Below, piece by piece: positions 33,914-42,712 of a stretch of DNA of 64,000 bases. Origin of the DNA: DATBHW01 sp035307385 (GTDB lineage: Bacteria; Chloroflexota; Ktedonobacteria; Ktedonobacterales; DATBGS01). The DNA lies in NCBI GenBank assembly GCA_035307385.1, contig DATGID010000076.1, forward strand, positions 1-64,000, in the 5' to 3' direction. The position numbers were made by a program, and so were the translations under genes. Under the pieces are notes generated by a model, which was not told where the DNA came from, did not search any database, and saw only the letters and a program-made list of their open reading frames with translations. Each line of letters opens with the position of its first letter. Within the stretch, counting starts at the first letter, position 1.

Positions 33914-35638
33914 CTATAAGGCGTTGATAGTGATAGCGACGGTAACGCTCTTATCGGCCCATTGAAACGTAATCGAATCGCTTCTGCTGCCGCTGATGGG
34001 GCAGTTCGCCGTCACGCCGACAGAGCTGGTGTCTCCAGGGTTGAGCGTGCCGCTGCTGTGGTCGATGGTCACGTACGTTGGGTTTTGGACGGTGGCTTGC
34101 CAGTCCAGGCTCTCGCCACCTGTATTTTGCAGGGTCAGGTATTGTGGCTGATTATTGAGCGTGCAATTTAAGATATGTAGAGAAAATGTCAAACTGCCAG
34201 GACTGACCGATAAGTTCGGCGTGGTGGTGGTTGGGGTTGGGCTGGCGCTGCCGGTGGGTGTCGTGGTGGGCGTTGTGCCAGGGGTTGTGCTGGGTGTTGC
34301 GCCAGGAGTCGCAGAAGCGCCAGGAGCGGGCGTCGTCTTCCTGGTCGGGACGGGGGAACTGCCGGTAGCCGATGGAGTGTGCTGCTGCGCTCCCTGCGTC
34401 TGGCTGTTGGTGAGTCCTGCGCCGTTGCCGAGGGCCGAATGATTTCCTCCCAAAGCCAGTAGCAATCCTCCCAAGCTGAGTGCCCCGATGAGCAGCAGCG
34501 CCACCAGCACCAGCAGCGCCTTGCGCCGATTTTGCCGCTGCGGCCCGGAGCGCTGCATAACTGGCGGGCCGCTGTTTTGGGGTGGGCGTGTGTCCGGGTC
34601 GGTCCGACGTTCGCCTGATGGGTCATCAGGTGTTGGCTCTCCTAATGGCGTGTATCGTTTGAGCTTCAGCGTCTCTTGTTCGGGAAGCTCACGCGGTACG
34701 CCCATATCTAATTCGGGCGTAAGGGCTGGGAGACGCGGCGTGACTGTTGGCGCGTAATCAATTAGGGCATCATGTTCAGGTGGGCTAAAGGACGCCTCGG
34801 CTGGCGCTGCGCGAATGAATGGTGGGCGAGGGGAATATGCTTCTTGCAGTGCAAGAGCAAAGTCGCGCACGTTGGCATAGCGCATCTGCCAATGCTTTTC
34901 CATCGCTCGCAGCACCACGCGCTCCATGTCCGCAGAAATGGGGCTTCCCGGTTCGCGCATTGGCGGAGGCGGAAGCTCCAGGTGCTGCATCGCTACCTCG
35001 ATAGGTGACCCTTGAAACGGCGGGATGCCGGTGAGCCATTCGTATACGATGACGGCCAGCGCGTACTGGTCGCTGGCGGGGCGCGGTCTTCTTCTCAATT
35101 GTTCGGGCGCCATATAGCCGATGGTGCCAACTTCGTTCTGGGTGGTCATCGATTTCGTTCGATGGGCCACAACCGCGATGCCGAAGTCGCTGAGCAAGAC
35201 TTGATTTTTGCGGCCAAGCAAGAGATTCTCTGGTTTTATATCGCGATGGATAAGCCGCTGCTGATGCGCATAGTCCAGCGCCGAAGCCACCTCTTGCACA
35301 TATCTGATGACGATGGGCGGCGGGACCGGCATACCATGGGGATAACGCTGGCGAAGCGAGCCATTGGGCGCATAATCCATTACCAGGTAAGGAACGGTGT
35401 GTTCCACCCCGAAATCGAGCAGGCGCACAATATGAGGATGATCCAGGCGCGCGACGATGCCTGCTTCAAAGCGAAACTGCTCGACTTTCTCCTCTTCCAG
35501 GGGAGCGTCTAAGACTTTGATGGCGGCCCGTGTCTTGAGAAAAATCTGCTCGCCCAGGTAGACCTGCGCGTATCCGCCTTTTCCCAATAACTCGATGAGT
35601 TGATAATTGCCGAAGCGTTGATCTCTATAATCGGTCAT
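33914..35638 (-). CDS. receptor-type Ser/Thr protein kinase with C-terminal beta-sandwich domain
   Basis: A complete kinase of 574 residues: Gly loop GKGGYAQVY at 19-27, Lys 41, HRDIKPEN at 131-138 and DFG at 151-153. A transmembrane helix spans 375-398. An extracellular Pro/Thr-rich linker is followed by a beta-sandwich of about 100 residues beginning LSVSPGSLTFS and containing TLQNTGGESLDW and IDHSSGTLNPGDTS. These features recall BACON and Ig-like folds that often bind carbohydrate or mucin. ATG 35638 has GGAGG 6 nt upstream. Its kinase part is very close to that of the kinase at 40914-42701, so the two are paralogues with exchanged sensor domains. Confidence 0.88.
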   Translation of the reverse strand: MTDYRDQRFGNYQLIELLGKGGYAQVYLGEQIFLKTRAAIKVLDAPLEEEKVEQFRFEAGIVARLDHPHIVRLLDFGVEHTVPYLVMDYAPNGSLRQRYPHGMPVPPPIVIRYVQEVASALDYAHQQRLIHRDIKPENLLLGRKNQVLLSDFGIAVVAHRTKSMTTQNEVGTIGYMAPEQLRRRPRPASDQYALAVIVYEWLTGIPPFQGSPIEVAMQHLELPPPPMREPGSPISADMERVVLRAMEKHWQMRYANVRDFALALQEAYSPRPPFIRAAPAEASFSPPEHDALIDYAPTVTPRLPALTPELDMGVPRELPEQETLKLKRYTPLGEPTPDDPSGERRTDPDTRPPQNSGPPVMQRSGPQRQNRRKALLVLVALLLIGALSLGGLLLALGGNHSALGNGAGLTNSQTQGAQQHTPSATGSSPVPTRKTTPAPGASATPGATPSTTPGTTPTTTPTGSASPTPTTTTPNLSVSPGSLTFSLHILNCTLNNQPQYLTLQNTGGESLDWQATVQNPTYVTIDHSSGTLNPGDTSSVGVTANCPISGSRSDSITFQWADKSVTVAITINAL

Positions 35639-35828
35639 ATACGACCTCCAGTTGCCTATCCAATGGCCGATTATAGAAAGATAGTATGCATCTGTCAAGC
35701 CAGTTGAGAAAAATCAGCACCACTGATTCATCGGTTGGGTCATGGCCTGCGCCATTGGTACGAATGCTGCCGCCAGCGCAGGCTTCTGTCTTCTCTGCCC
35801 ATTCGTGTGTCCGCTGGGAATCGGTATA

Positions 35829-36335
35829 TCAGATAGAAGGCTCCTCTGCGTCAGGAGGATACGGGGTGAAATGAATGTCAACCTTACCCGGTTCGGTCTC
35901 CCTCGCCAGAATCATGTACTGGAAGATGGCTGTAGGATGGTCCTTCTGCTTCTGTTCAAACGTTGCTCGCAGCCCTGCTATAATGACAGGGTCCTGGGGT
36001 GGCGGAGGCTCGGGAAAGCCACCGCAATTACTGATATGGGCTTGCCACCCGAAGACGATGGCCCCGTGTTTCGCAGCATATGTTTCCCCATCGGAGGTAC
36101 CATCGGGGAAGCCTGGCGGCGCTTTGGCTGATCCTCCCGCATACGCTTCGTGCCAATAAGACGTGGGACCGAACTGTTCTGGGGTGAGATTGAGATCGCG
36201 TCTGACACGCTCTTCGAATGCCCGGCGCGTCGCCTCGACGAAGCGCTTGTCGATGCAGGTGCGCAAGAAGCCGTATGGTCCTTCTGCCTGGGGAGAACTC
36301 ACGTGTGTTTGCCTTTCTGCCCATGTCTTGGGCAC
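35829..36335 (-). CDS. beta-carbonic-anhydrase-like protein
   Basis: A 168-residue cytoplasmic protein. FLRTCIDKRFVEATRRAFE resembles the Cys-x-Asp-x-Arg zinc and dyad motif of beta-carbonic anhydrases. GAIVFGWQAHISNCGGFP resembles the His...Cys-Gly zinc segment, although here His and Cys are separated by three residues rather than two. The order and spacing fit the fold, but the protein is short and the match partial. The start is a GTG at 36335 without a strong ribosome site, so the N-terminus is uncertain. It could be a diverged carbonic anhydrase supplying bicarbonate to the biotin carboxylase encoded just upstream, or simply a relative of unknown activity. Confidence 0.5.
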   Translation of the reverse strand: MPKTWAERQTHVSSPQAEGPYGFLRTCIDKRFVEATRRAFEERVRRDLNLTPEQFGPTSYWHEAYAGGSAKAPPGFPDGTSDGETYAAKHGAIVFGWQAHISNCGGFPEPPPPQDPVIIAGLRATFEQKQKDHPTAIFQYMILARETEPGKVDIHFTPYPPDAEEPSI

Positions 36336-36446
36336 TCCACATTTGTGACTCGTGGCTTCCTCTACTTTACACCTATATGCAACCCCACTGACAGAGCTAT
36401 TTGATGCCGATTTCGGAGCCGCATATTGCCTTTTTTGTTTTGGGTG

Positions 36447-38432
36447 TCACTTGTAGGGTTCTTCTTCGCGCTCTGCTGCCATCTCCAGCAGCACGGCATC
36501 AGCCTGCACCATTGCGCCCGGTTGATAGGCAATGGAGGTGATGACGCCATTGTAGGGCGCTCGGATGCTGTGTTCCATCTTCATGGCTTCCAGCAGCAGC
36601 AGCGTTTCGCCCTTGCGCACCTGCTGACCGACAGTCGCAAGCACGGCGCGCACATTGCCCGGCATGGGCGCACGCAGCGACCCTTGCCCTTCGCGGTGCT
36701 CGCCAGGCTCAGGCAGGGGTGAAATCCAGGTGAGTATATAAGCGCTGCCATCGACCTGCACCCAGCAGCGATGCTGCGGCGCTTCCACCACGATGGCGTG
36801 CAGTACGCGCCCATCCAGGGAAAAGCGCAGGTCTGGCGCGGCGAAATCCAGCGGCGCGATGAGATGGGTTGTCTCGTTCCCCGCTTGTTGGAGGACGGTG
36901 TGAAAGGAGCCGTCTCGGTGCGGTGTCAGACGGACCACGATTTCCTCGCTGTTTTCGGCGCTGAAGCGCGAGCGAATGGGGGCGTTGGGGTTGTTGCGCC
37001 AGTAATCAGCGGTGCGGCTTGCCAGTTCCCGCGCCAGCGCCGCAGCCAGAACGGCTGGCGCAGGCGTGGGGAATTGGTCTGGCTGCTCTGAAAGGTGCTG
37101 CTCGATAAAGCTGGTGCTGAGATGCCCGGCGATATGCTCGGGGTGAAAGAGGACACGACGTAGGAAGGCGATGTTGTTGCGCAGACCCAGCAGCGTCGTC
37201 TGGCTGAGCGCGCGGTCCATGCGGCGCAGCGCCTCGGCGCGGTCTGCACCATAGGCGATGATCTTTGCCAGCATCGGGTCGTAATAGATCGAAACCGCGC
37301 TGCCGGAGGCGATGCCTGCATCGACGCGCACGCCGTCGCCCGTTGGCTCGCGCCAGAGCAGAATATCGCCAGTGGCGGGCAGAAAGTTGTTGGTCGGGTC
37401 TTCGGCATAGACACGGCACTCGATGGCGTGGCCGCTGAAGCGCACCTCTTCCTGGCTGAGCGGCAGCGGGCGGCCTTCGGCGACCTCGATCTGCCAGCGC
37501 ACCAGGTCTAGCCCTGTGACGCATTCGGTGATGGGATGCTCGACCTGAAGGCGGGTGTTCACTTCCAGAAAGTAGAAGTTGCCCGCCTCATCCAGAAGAA
37601 ATTCGACGGTGCCAGCGTTCACATAGTCGATCTGTCGCCCAACGGTGATAGCCGCCTCGCCCATGTGCTGGCGCAGTTCAGGTGTCAGCGCGGTGGAGGG
37701 TGTCTCTTCGATAATTTTCTGGTGCCGACGTTGGATGCTGCATTCACGCTCGCCCAGGTGGATAATCTGGCCGTGCTGGTCGCCAAAGATTTGGAACTCG
37801 ACGTGGCGCGCGGGTGCAATCACCTGTTCCAGAATCAAGGTATCGTCGCCAAATGCGCTGAGCGCTTCGCGACGCGCGGCGGCCAGCGCTTCGGGCAAGG
37901 CTTCGGCTTCGCTGACGACGCGCATGCCTTTGCCTCCGCCGCCAGCCGCCGCCTTGACCATCAGCGGGAAATCGATTTTGTCTGCTTCGCTGATGAACGT
38001 CGCGTCGCTCTGATCTTCGCCTTGATAGCCGGGCACGGTGGGTACGCCAGCCGCCTGCATCAGCAGCTTGGCTTCGCGTTTGCTGCCCATGCGCCGGATT
38101 GCTTCTGGCGTGGGGCCAATGAAGATCAAGCCGGCCTCCAGGCAGGCGGCAGCAAAGTCGGCGTTTTCGGCCAGAAAGCCATAGCCAGGATGAACGGCGT
38201 CTGCCCCGCTGCGCCGAGCAGCCTCAATGAGCGCGGGAATGTTCAGGTAGGATGCAGTGGCCGGACTGTCTCCAATGTGGATGGCTTCATCGGCCTCGCG
38301 GACATGCCGCGCTCGCGCGTCCGCTGTGGAAAAGACGGCAACGGTAGCAATGCCCATGCTGCGGCAGGTGCGCATGACGCGGCAGGCGATTTCGCCACGA
38401 TTGGCGATGAGCACTTTGCGAATCATTGTCAT
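36447..38432 (-). CDS. acyl-CoA carboxylase alpha subunit (biotin carboxylase + biotin carrier)
   Basis: The 661-residue protein starts with a biotin carboxylase module (KVLIANRGEIACRVMRTCR, ATP loop AAAGGGGKGM, active site EVNTRLQVEHP). It ends with a biotin-carrier domain whose LLEAMKMEHS holds the biotinyl Lys. The architecture is that of geranyl-, methylcrotonyl- or propionyl-CoA carboxylases. It overlaps the hydratase gene by 4 bp (ATGA) and would pair with the carboxyltransferase at 44591-46201. By position it corresponds to AtuF (or LiuD of leucine breakdown). The choice between them depends on substrate-pocket residues that I cannot settle by eye. Confidence 0.9.
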   Translation of the reverse strand: MTMIRKVLIANRGEIACRVMRTCRSMGIATVAVFSTADARARHVREADEAIHIGDSPATASYLNIPALIEAARRSGADAVHPGYGFLAENADFAAACLEAGLIFIGPTPEAIRRMGSKREAKLLMQAAGVPTVPGYQGEDQSDATFISEADKIDFPLMVKAAAGGGGKGMRVVSEAEALPEALAAARREALSAFGDDTLILEQVIAPARHVEFQIFGDQHGQIIHLGERECSIQRRHQKIIEETPSTALTPELRQHMGEAAITVGRQIDYVNAGTVEFLLDEAGNFYFLEVNTRLQVEHPITECVTGLDLVRWQIEVAEGRPLPLSQEEVRFSGHAIECRVYAEDPTNNFLPATGDILLWREPTGDGVRVDAGIASGSAVSIYYDPMLAKIIAYGADRAEALRRMDRALSQTTLLGLRNNIAFLRRVLFHPEHIAGHLSTSFIEQHLSEQPDQFPTPAPAVLAAALARELASRTADYWRNNPNAPIRSRFSAENSEEIVVRLTPHRDGSFHTVLQQAGNETTHLIAPLDFAAPDLRFSLDGRVLHAIVVEAPQHRCWVQVDGSAYILTWISPLPEPGEHREGQGSLRAPMPGNVRAVLATVGQQVRKGETLLLLEAMKMEHSIRAPYNGVITSIAYQPGAMVQADAVLLEMAAEREEEPYK

Positions 38433-39205
38433 TGAGGAACCCAGCGCGCCGGGCGCTTTTCAAGGAAGGCGCGCATCCCTTCCTGCCCGTCGTCGCTGCG
38501 GCGCAGGCGGTTGAGCAGGTCTACGCGATAGGCAAGCGTATCGGGGTTTTCCAGCACTTCAAAGAGCAACTTTTTGCATTCGGCCAGGGCGTTGGGCGAG
38601 CATTGTAACACTTCATGAACGGTGGCATCAACGCGCTGATCAAGCGTCTCTTCGCTGTCGCAGACTTCGTGAATCAGCCCTATTGCTTGCGCGGCCCCAG
38701 CATCATACTGAACGCCGGTCAGCATCCAGCGGCGCGCGTTGGTGAGGCCAAGCCGCTGGACCACAAAGGGCGAGATCAGCGATGGAACGATGCCCAGCCG
38801 CACTTCTGGTAGGCCAAAGCGCGTGCCCGCGCTGGCAAGGGCAATGTCGGAGACACTGACCAGGCCGATGCCCCCGCCCAGGACCGCGCCATGAATGCGC
38901 TGGATGACGACCTGCGGCGCGCGATTGACGGCGCGCAGCAGGGTGTCCACTTTGGCGATGGCAGCACGTTCTTCGGCTTCGGTGCGTGGCGCGCTGAGGT
39001 CGCGGATATCGCCGCCGACACAGAATGTTTTGCCAGCAGCGCGCATGACGACGACGCGCACGTCGCGGCTGTTGCGAATGCTCTGGAAAAAGTCCAGCAA
39101 ATCCTCAACCATTTGATGGCTGAGGGCGTTGCGCGCTTCAGGGCGATTGAGGGTTATGGTGGCAACCGAGCTATCTACAGTGATAGCCAGGGTTTCATAG
39201 TCCAT
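38429..39205 (-). CDS. enoyl-CoA hydratase, methylglutaconyl/isohexenylglutaconyl type
   Basis: A crotonase-fold enzyme of 258 residues. The oxyanion segment is HGAVLGGGIGLVSVSDI, in which the first catalytic Glu of ordinary enoyl-CoA hydratase is Gly. The second Glu is kept in FGLPEVRLGIVPSLISPFVV. The ISPFV motif together with the missing first Glu is characteristic, as I recall it, of LiuC and AtuE hydratases that act after a biotin carboxylase. It lies between the AtuA small protein gene and the carboxylase alpha gene, overlapping the latter by 4 bp, so production is coupled. Confidence 0.85.
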   Translation of the reverse strand: MDYETLAITVDSSVATITLNRPEARNALSHQMVEDLLDFFQSIRNSRDVRVVVMRAAGKTFCVGGDIRDLSAPRTEAEERAAIAKVDTLLRAVNRAPQVVIQRIHGAVLGGGIGLVSVSDIALASAGTRFGLPEVRLGIVPSLISPFVVQRLGLTNARRWMLTGVQYDAGAAQAIGLIHEVCDSEETLDQRVDATVHEVLQCSPNALAECKKLLFEVLENPDTLAYRVDLLNRLRRSDDGQEGMRAFLEKRPARWVPQ

Positions 39206-39211
39206 TGTCCG

Positions 39212-39538
39212 TTACTCCCACTCCATATATAACAGTGCGCCCGCCAGCGACTTGCCCAGGCCATCGATGCGCAGCGAGCGTGTGCCTCCGCCGTCGAGGG
39301 CGTTGTGCAGCACAAAGTTGAACGCCTCGATGTTGTCAAGATCGTGGCGCTCCACTTTGCCCTTGACGAGCGACCCCAGATGCGCTTTGACGCGCTCCGG
39401 CGTGAGTTTGGCTTTCAGTTCGGCGTATGCTTCTGGCGAGCGCGCGATGACGCTGACGTTGCAAATGTCGCCTTTGTCGCCTGCGCGCCCATAGGCCAGA
39501 TCGTAGAGGCGGCGACGTGCTCGTTCCTGATTGCTCAT
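39212..39538 (-). CDS. AtuA-associated small protein (C-terminal AtuA-like domain)
   Basis: A 108-residue protein with segments LYDLAYGRAGDKGDICNVSV and FNFVLHNALDGGGTRSLRID. These correspond to the C-terminal domain of long AtuA proteins of Pseudomonas, here encoded separately. ATG 39538 overlaps the stop of the AtuA gene (ATGA), so both halves are translationally coupled and probably form one complex. The open frame upstream to 39601 is a shadow within the AtuA gene. Enzymatic role unknown. Confidence 0.82.
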   Translation of the reverse strand: MSNQERARRRLYDLAYGRAGDKGDICNVSVIARSPEAYAELKAKLTPERVKAHLGSLVKGKVERHDLDNIEAFNFVLHNALDGGGTRSLRIDGLGKSLAGALLYMEWE

Positions 39539-40896
39539 GCTTCTACCTCGCAAATCTCTACGGTGGGCTGCACCTTGTCGCGGCTGATGAGCGCGGGCCA
39601 CAGACCCAGGATGGGGCGCGGGTCTGCGCTGACCGTCGGACCGGAGACGGACATGCCAGCGGGGCCGCTCAGCCCCAGCGCCATCATGCGGCGCACCGCT
39701 TGCTTCAGCGTTTGGGGGTCGCGGGCCATCGCTGTGACGCGCACGGCCAGTTCCAGCGGGTCATCTGGCAGCGCGCTGATGTCGCCATAGAGGCTGTTGA
39801 CGCTGAGATAGGTGAACTCGCATCGATCGATCGGCAGGCCCTTCCAGGCTTCGCGGACCATGCCCTCAAGCTGGTCGGCCTTGCGGCGGGCTTTGGGCCA
39901 GCCAAGGGTAAAGATCAGTTCGCGGCTGTAGCCCTCGAAGCGCCCGATGTTGACTTTGAGCGTATCGGTCCTGGGGTGGCCCGTCACGCCGGTGACGCGC
40001 ACGCGGTCTGGGCCGTCGGGCATGAGCTTCAGCGTGGTGAAGTTGGCAATCACGTCGGGCGTGATGTAGGCGCGCGGGTCGTGAATCTCGTAGAGTAACT
40101 GCTCTTTGGCTGTTTCAACGGAGACGCGGCCAGGGCTATCGGGCACTTTGGTCAGCACAAACTCGCCGCTTTCCTCGACTTCTGCAATGGGATAGCCGAG
40201 GTGCGCCAGCGCGTCCGGCTCGATCTCATCGACCAGGGCCAGGCTGTTGCCACCAACCACCTGGCCGGTACATTCCAGCAGATGCCCGGCGACGATGCCA
40301 GAGGCCAGGCGATTCCAATCGTCAACGGCCCAACCGTAGCGATGAATTATCGGCGCGAGATAGAGGCAGGGGTCAGCCACGCGCCCGGTAATCACAATGT
40401 CCGCGCCCTGGCGCAGCGCCTCGACGATGGGCAGCGCGCCCAGATAGGCGCTGGCTGTGACGATGGGCGGGCCATCCATGCGGAGCGGCTCGCCCGTTTC
40501 CATGTTCGCCAGAGGCTCGCCTTCGGCAAGCAGATCAGATAGCCTGGGCAGTAGATCGTCGCCAGTGATGGTGGCGATCTTCAATCCACGCAGGCCCAAC
40601 TGCTGCGCTTTGGCACGCATGACAGCAGCCGCGCCAGTTGGGTTGAGGCCGCCGCCGCTGGTAATCAGCGGGATGTGGCGCTTGAATGCTGCTGGCAAAA
40701 TCTTTTCAGCGATGATGGGAATATCCCAAGTAAAGCCGCGCGCCGGGTCTTTGAGCATATCGTTGCGCAGAATCGCCAGGGTGAGTTCGGCCAGCGCCTC
40801 AAAGCAGACGACATCGACATGGCCGCCTTCGATCATGGGCAAGGCTTTGGTGACATCATCACCATAAAAGCCCTGAGCGGAACCGATGCGCAGCAT
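39535..40896 (-). CDS. atuA: acyclic terpene utilization AtuA family protein (DUF1446)
   Basis: The 453-residue protein has the AtuA hallmark segments MLRIGSAQGFYGDD, VDVVCFEALAELTLAIL, PLITSGGGLNPTGAA, ADIVITGRVADPCLYLAP and VGGNSLALVDEIEPDAL. AtuA is required for citronellol/geraniol growth in Pseudomonas but its reaction is not known. Here it is shorter than the fused form because the last domain is a separate gene. ATG 40896 has GGAGGAGGG upstream; an in-frame start at 40914 would overlap the kinase stop. The gene begins about 17 bp after the upstream Ser/Thr kinase. Confidence 0.87.
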   Translation of the reverse strand: MLRIGSAQGFYGDDVTKALPMIEGGHVDVVCFEALAELTLAILRNDMLKDPARGFTWDIPIIAEKILPAAFKRHIPLITSGGGLNPTGAAAVMRAKAQQLGLRGLKIATITGDDLLPRLSDLLAEGEPLANMETGEPLRMDGPPIVTASAYLGALPIVEALRQGADIVITGRVADPCLYLAPIIHRYGWAVDDWNRLASGIVAGHLLECTGQVVGGNSLALVDEIEPDALAHLGYPIAEVEESGEFVLTKVPDSPGRVSVETAKEQLLYEIHDPRAYITPDVIANFTTLKLMPDGPDRVRVTGVTGHPRTDTLKVNIGRFEGYSRELIFTLGWPKARRKADQLEGMVREAWKGLPIDRCEFTYLSVNSLYGDISALPDDPLELAVRVTAMARDPQTLKQAVRRMMALGLSGPAGMSVSGPTVSADPRPILGLWPALISRDKVQPTVEICEVEA

Positions 40897-40913
40897 GCTG
40901 TGCCCTCCTCCCA

Positions 40914-42701
40914 TTAAATCAATGTCAGCTTGAAGTTCTGAAGGTCAACCTGGTCGCCAGCCTTCCCTGCCAGTCCAATCGTAATGTTGTCGGTGGTCAG
41001 TGGTTGGGGCAGGTTTGCCTCATATATGATGGAGCCGTTCAATAAAAAACTACCCGTACTACCTCGTATGCTGATGGCAATGGTGTTTGTGCGAGAAGCA
41101 TTCGCATACGTTTCAGGGCCGCCCCCTGTTGTTCCATTTCCGCTTTCTGTGAACAAGGTGTTGTCTGAGCCTAGCTGGATGGAAAAGAAGTAGCCCTGTT
41201 GCTTCCCGTTGATTTCTAAATAAACAGAGGTTGTGGATGGGCCGTTCAGATGGCTGACATCCAGGCTGGCAATAAAGTTTTGGGGAAACCGTGGTAAGGT
41301 GAACGTAATAATTTCGGTGCCTTGTGAGCCGCCTTTGAGTGTGAGTTTATCGGCCTGGCAGTCAAGCTGGCCGCCGGTATCAGAGTTGGACCAGGCAGCA
41401 TTACTCGAACCACAGGGACCAGGCACCTGCACGCTATAGGGGAGTGTTGGGGGAATTTGCTGGGCAGTGGCAGTGGCGTTCTGCGCAATGGTAGTAGCCT
41501 GCTCCACAGTAGCAGTGGCCCCGCTTTGGGCAGATGCCGTTCCAGCGACTTGTGTCAAGGCATTCTGGCTGGTGGCGGTATGTGTTGCTGCCAGGCTTTG
41601 CTGAGCGCGTTGCGTTGGCAACCAGTATCCAAATAGCAAGCCAAACGAGACAAGCGCTAACACGAAGGCGCTCAGCAAGACCGACAACAGGGAACGGCGA
41701 TTTTGTTTTCGGCGTGGACGCCTGGGCGCGCTGGGGGCAGGCGGTTTATCTTGCCAGGCAGGGTTGATTGTTGGCGCTAATGCTGTATCTTCGACTGGAG
41801 CAGGCGGCGTAGAAAGCCGGGTGATGGCTTGTTGTGCTGCCTCTAACGGGGCAGCGCTGCTGGCAATTGCAGGAATGGTTGGTTCTGTTGATGCGCTGCT
41901 GGACATCTCTAATGCGTCAGCGAATGCCAAGACATTGGGAAAACGGTCACGCGGGTCTTTAGCCAGCGCGCGTAAGATTACCGCTTCTGTTTCAAATGAG
42001 AGATCAGGTCGCTGTGTCCCCAAAGGCGGGGGTAGCGCGTGCAAGTGCTGTCCAGAGATTTCCAGAAACGTACCCTGGAAAGGGCGGCTTCCGGCTAACC
42101 ATTCATAGACGACAATCCCCAAAGCATATTGATCGCTGGCCGGGCGTGGCTTGCCGAGAAACTGCTCTGGTGCCATATAGGCGGCTGTGCCGACAACCTG
42201 CTCGGTGCTCTGTGAGCGTGAACTGTGCGAAAGGGTGGCGATGCCAAAGTCCGAAAGCAAGACCTCGTCTCGGGCGTTGAGCAGCATATTTTCTGGCTTC
42301 ACGTCCCGATGAATCAACCGTTGATGATGGGCATAGTCTAATGCCTCGGCAACCTGGCGCACATACGTGACGATAGAAGCGAAAGAAAGTTGGATGCCTT
42401 TGGGATGGCGCGCCCTCATTGTGCCACCTGGCGCATATTCCATCACGAGATAGGGCGTGTCATCCTGTATGGCGAAATCCATTACCTTCACGATATGCGG
42501 GTGCGCAAGCCGTGCAACGGTGCGTGCCTCGCCCTGAAATAGCTCCCACTCTTCTGTGTTCAGGCTGGCATGAAGCAGCTTGATGGCGACCTGGGTTTTT
42601 AAATAGATGTGTTCACCCAGATATACTTCGGCAAAGCCGCCTTTGCCTAGCAACTGTAGCAAGCGATAGCTTCCCAGTTGCTGGCTGATGCGGTTGGTCA
42701 T
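40914..42701 (-). CDS. receptor-type Ser/Thr protein kinase inside the Atu-like operon
   Basis: A complete 595-residue kinase: GKGGFAEVY 19-27, Lys 41, HRDVKPEN 131-138, DFG 151-153 and a transmembrane helix at 338-360. A helical Ala/Thr/Gln linker comes next, then a C-terminal beta-rich domain of about 170 residues with two Cys, reminiscent of jelly-roll/LamG-like carbohydrate or lipid binders. It starts 11 bp after the acyl-CoA dehydrogenase stop and ends 17 bp before AtuA, all on one strand, so it is embedded in the catabolic operon. This placement suggests the kinase senses the substrate or controls the pathway. That link is inference. Confidence 0.9.
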   Translation of the reverse strand: MTNRISQQLGSYRLLQLLGKGGFAEVYLGEHIYLKTQVAIKLLHASLNTEEWELFQGEARTVARLAHPHIVKVMDFAIQDDTPYLVMEYAPGGTMRARHPKGIQLSFASIVTYVRQVAEALDYAHHQRLIHRDVKPENMLLNARDEVLLSDFGIATLSHSSRSQSTEQVVGTAAYMAPEQFLGKPRPASDQYALGIVVYEWLAGSRPFQGTFLEISGQHLHALPPPLGTQRPDLSFETEAVILRALAKDPRDRFPNVLAFADALEMSSSASTEPTIPAIASSAAPLEAAQQAITRLSTPPAPVEDTALAPTINPAWQDKPPAPSAPRRPRRKQNRRSLLSVLLSAFVLALVSFGLLFGYWLPTQRAQQSLAATHTATSQNALTQVAGTASAQSGATATVEQATTIAQNATATAQQIPPTLPYSVQVPGPCGSSNAAWSNSDTGGQLDCQADKLTLKGGSQGTEIITFTLPRFPQNFIASLDVSHLNGPSTTSVYLEINGKQQGYFFSIQLGSDNTLFTESGNGTTGGGPETYANASRTNTIAISIRGSTGSFLLNGSIIYEANLPQPLTTDNITIGLAGKAGDQVDLQNFKLTLI

Positions 42702-42712
42702 TCCAAATTACC

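Noticed and set aside
34200..34330. Low-complexity repeat in the second kinase gene
   Set aside because: Again the Pro/Thr extracellular linker of a receptor kinase.
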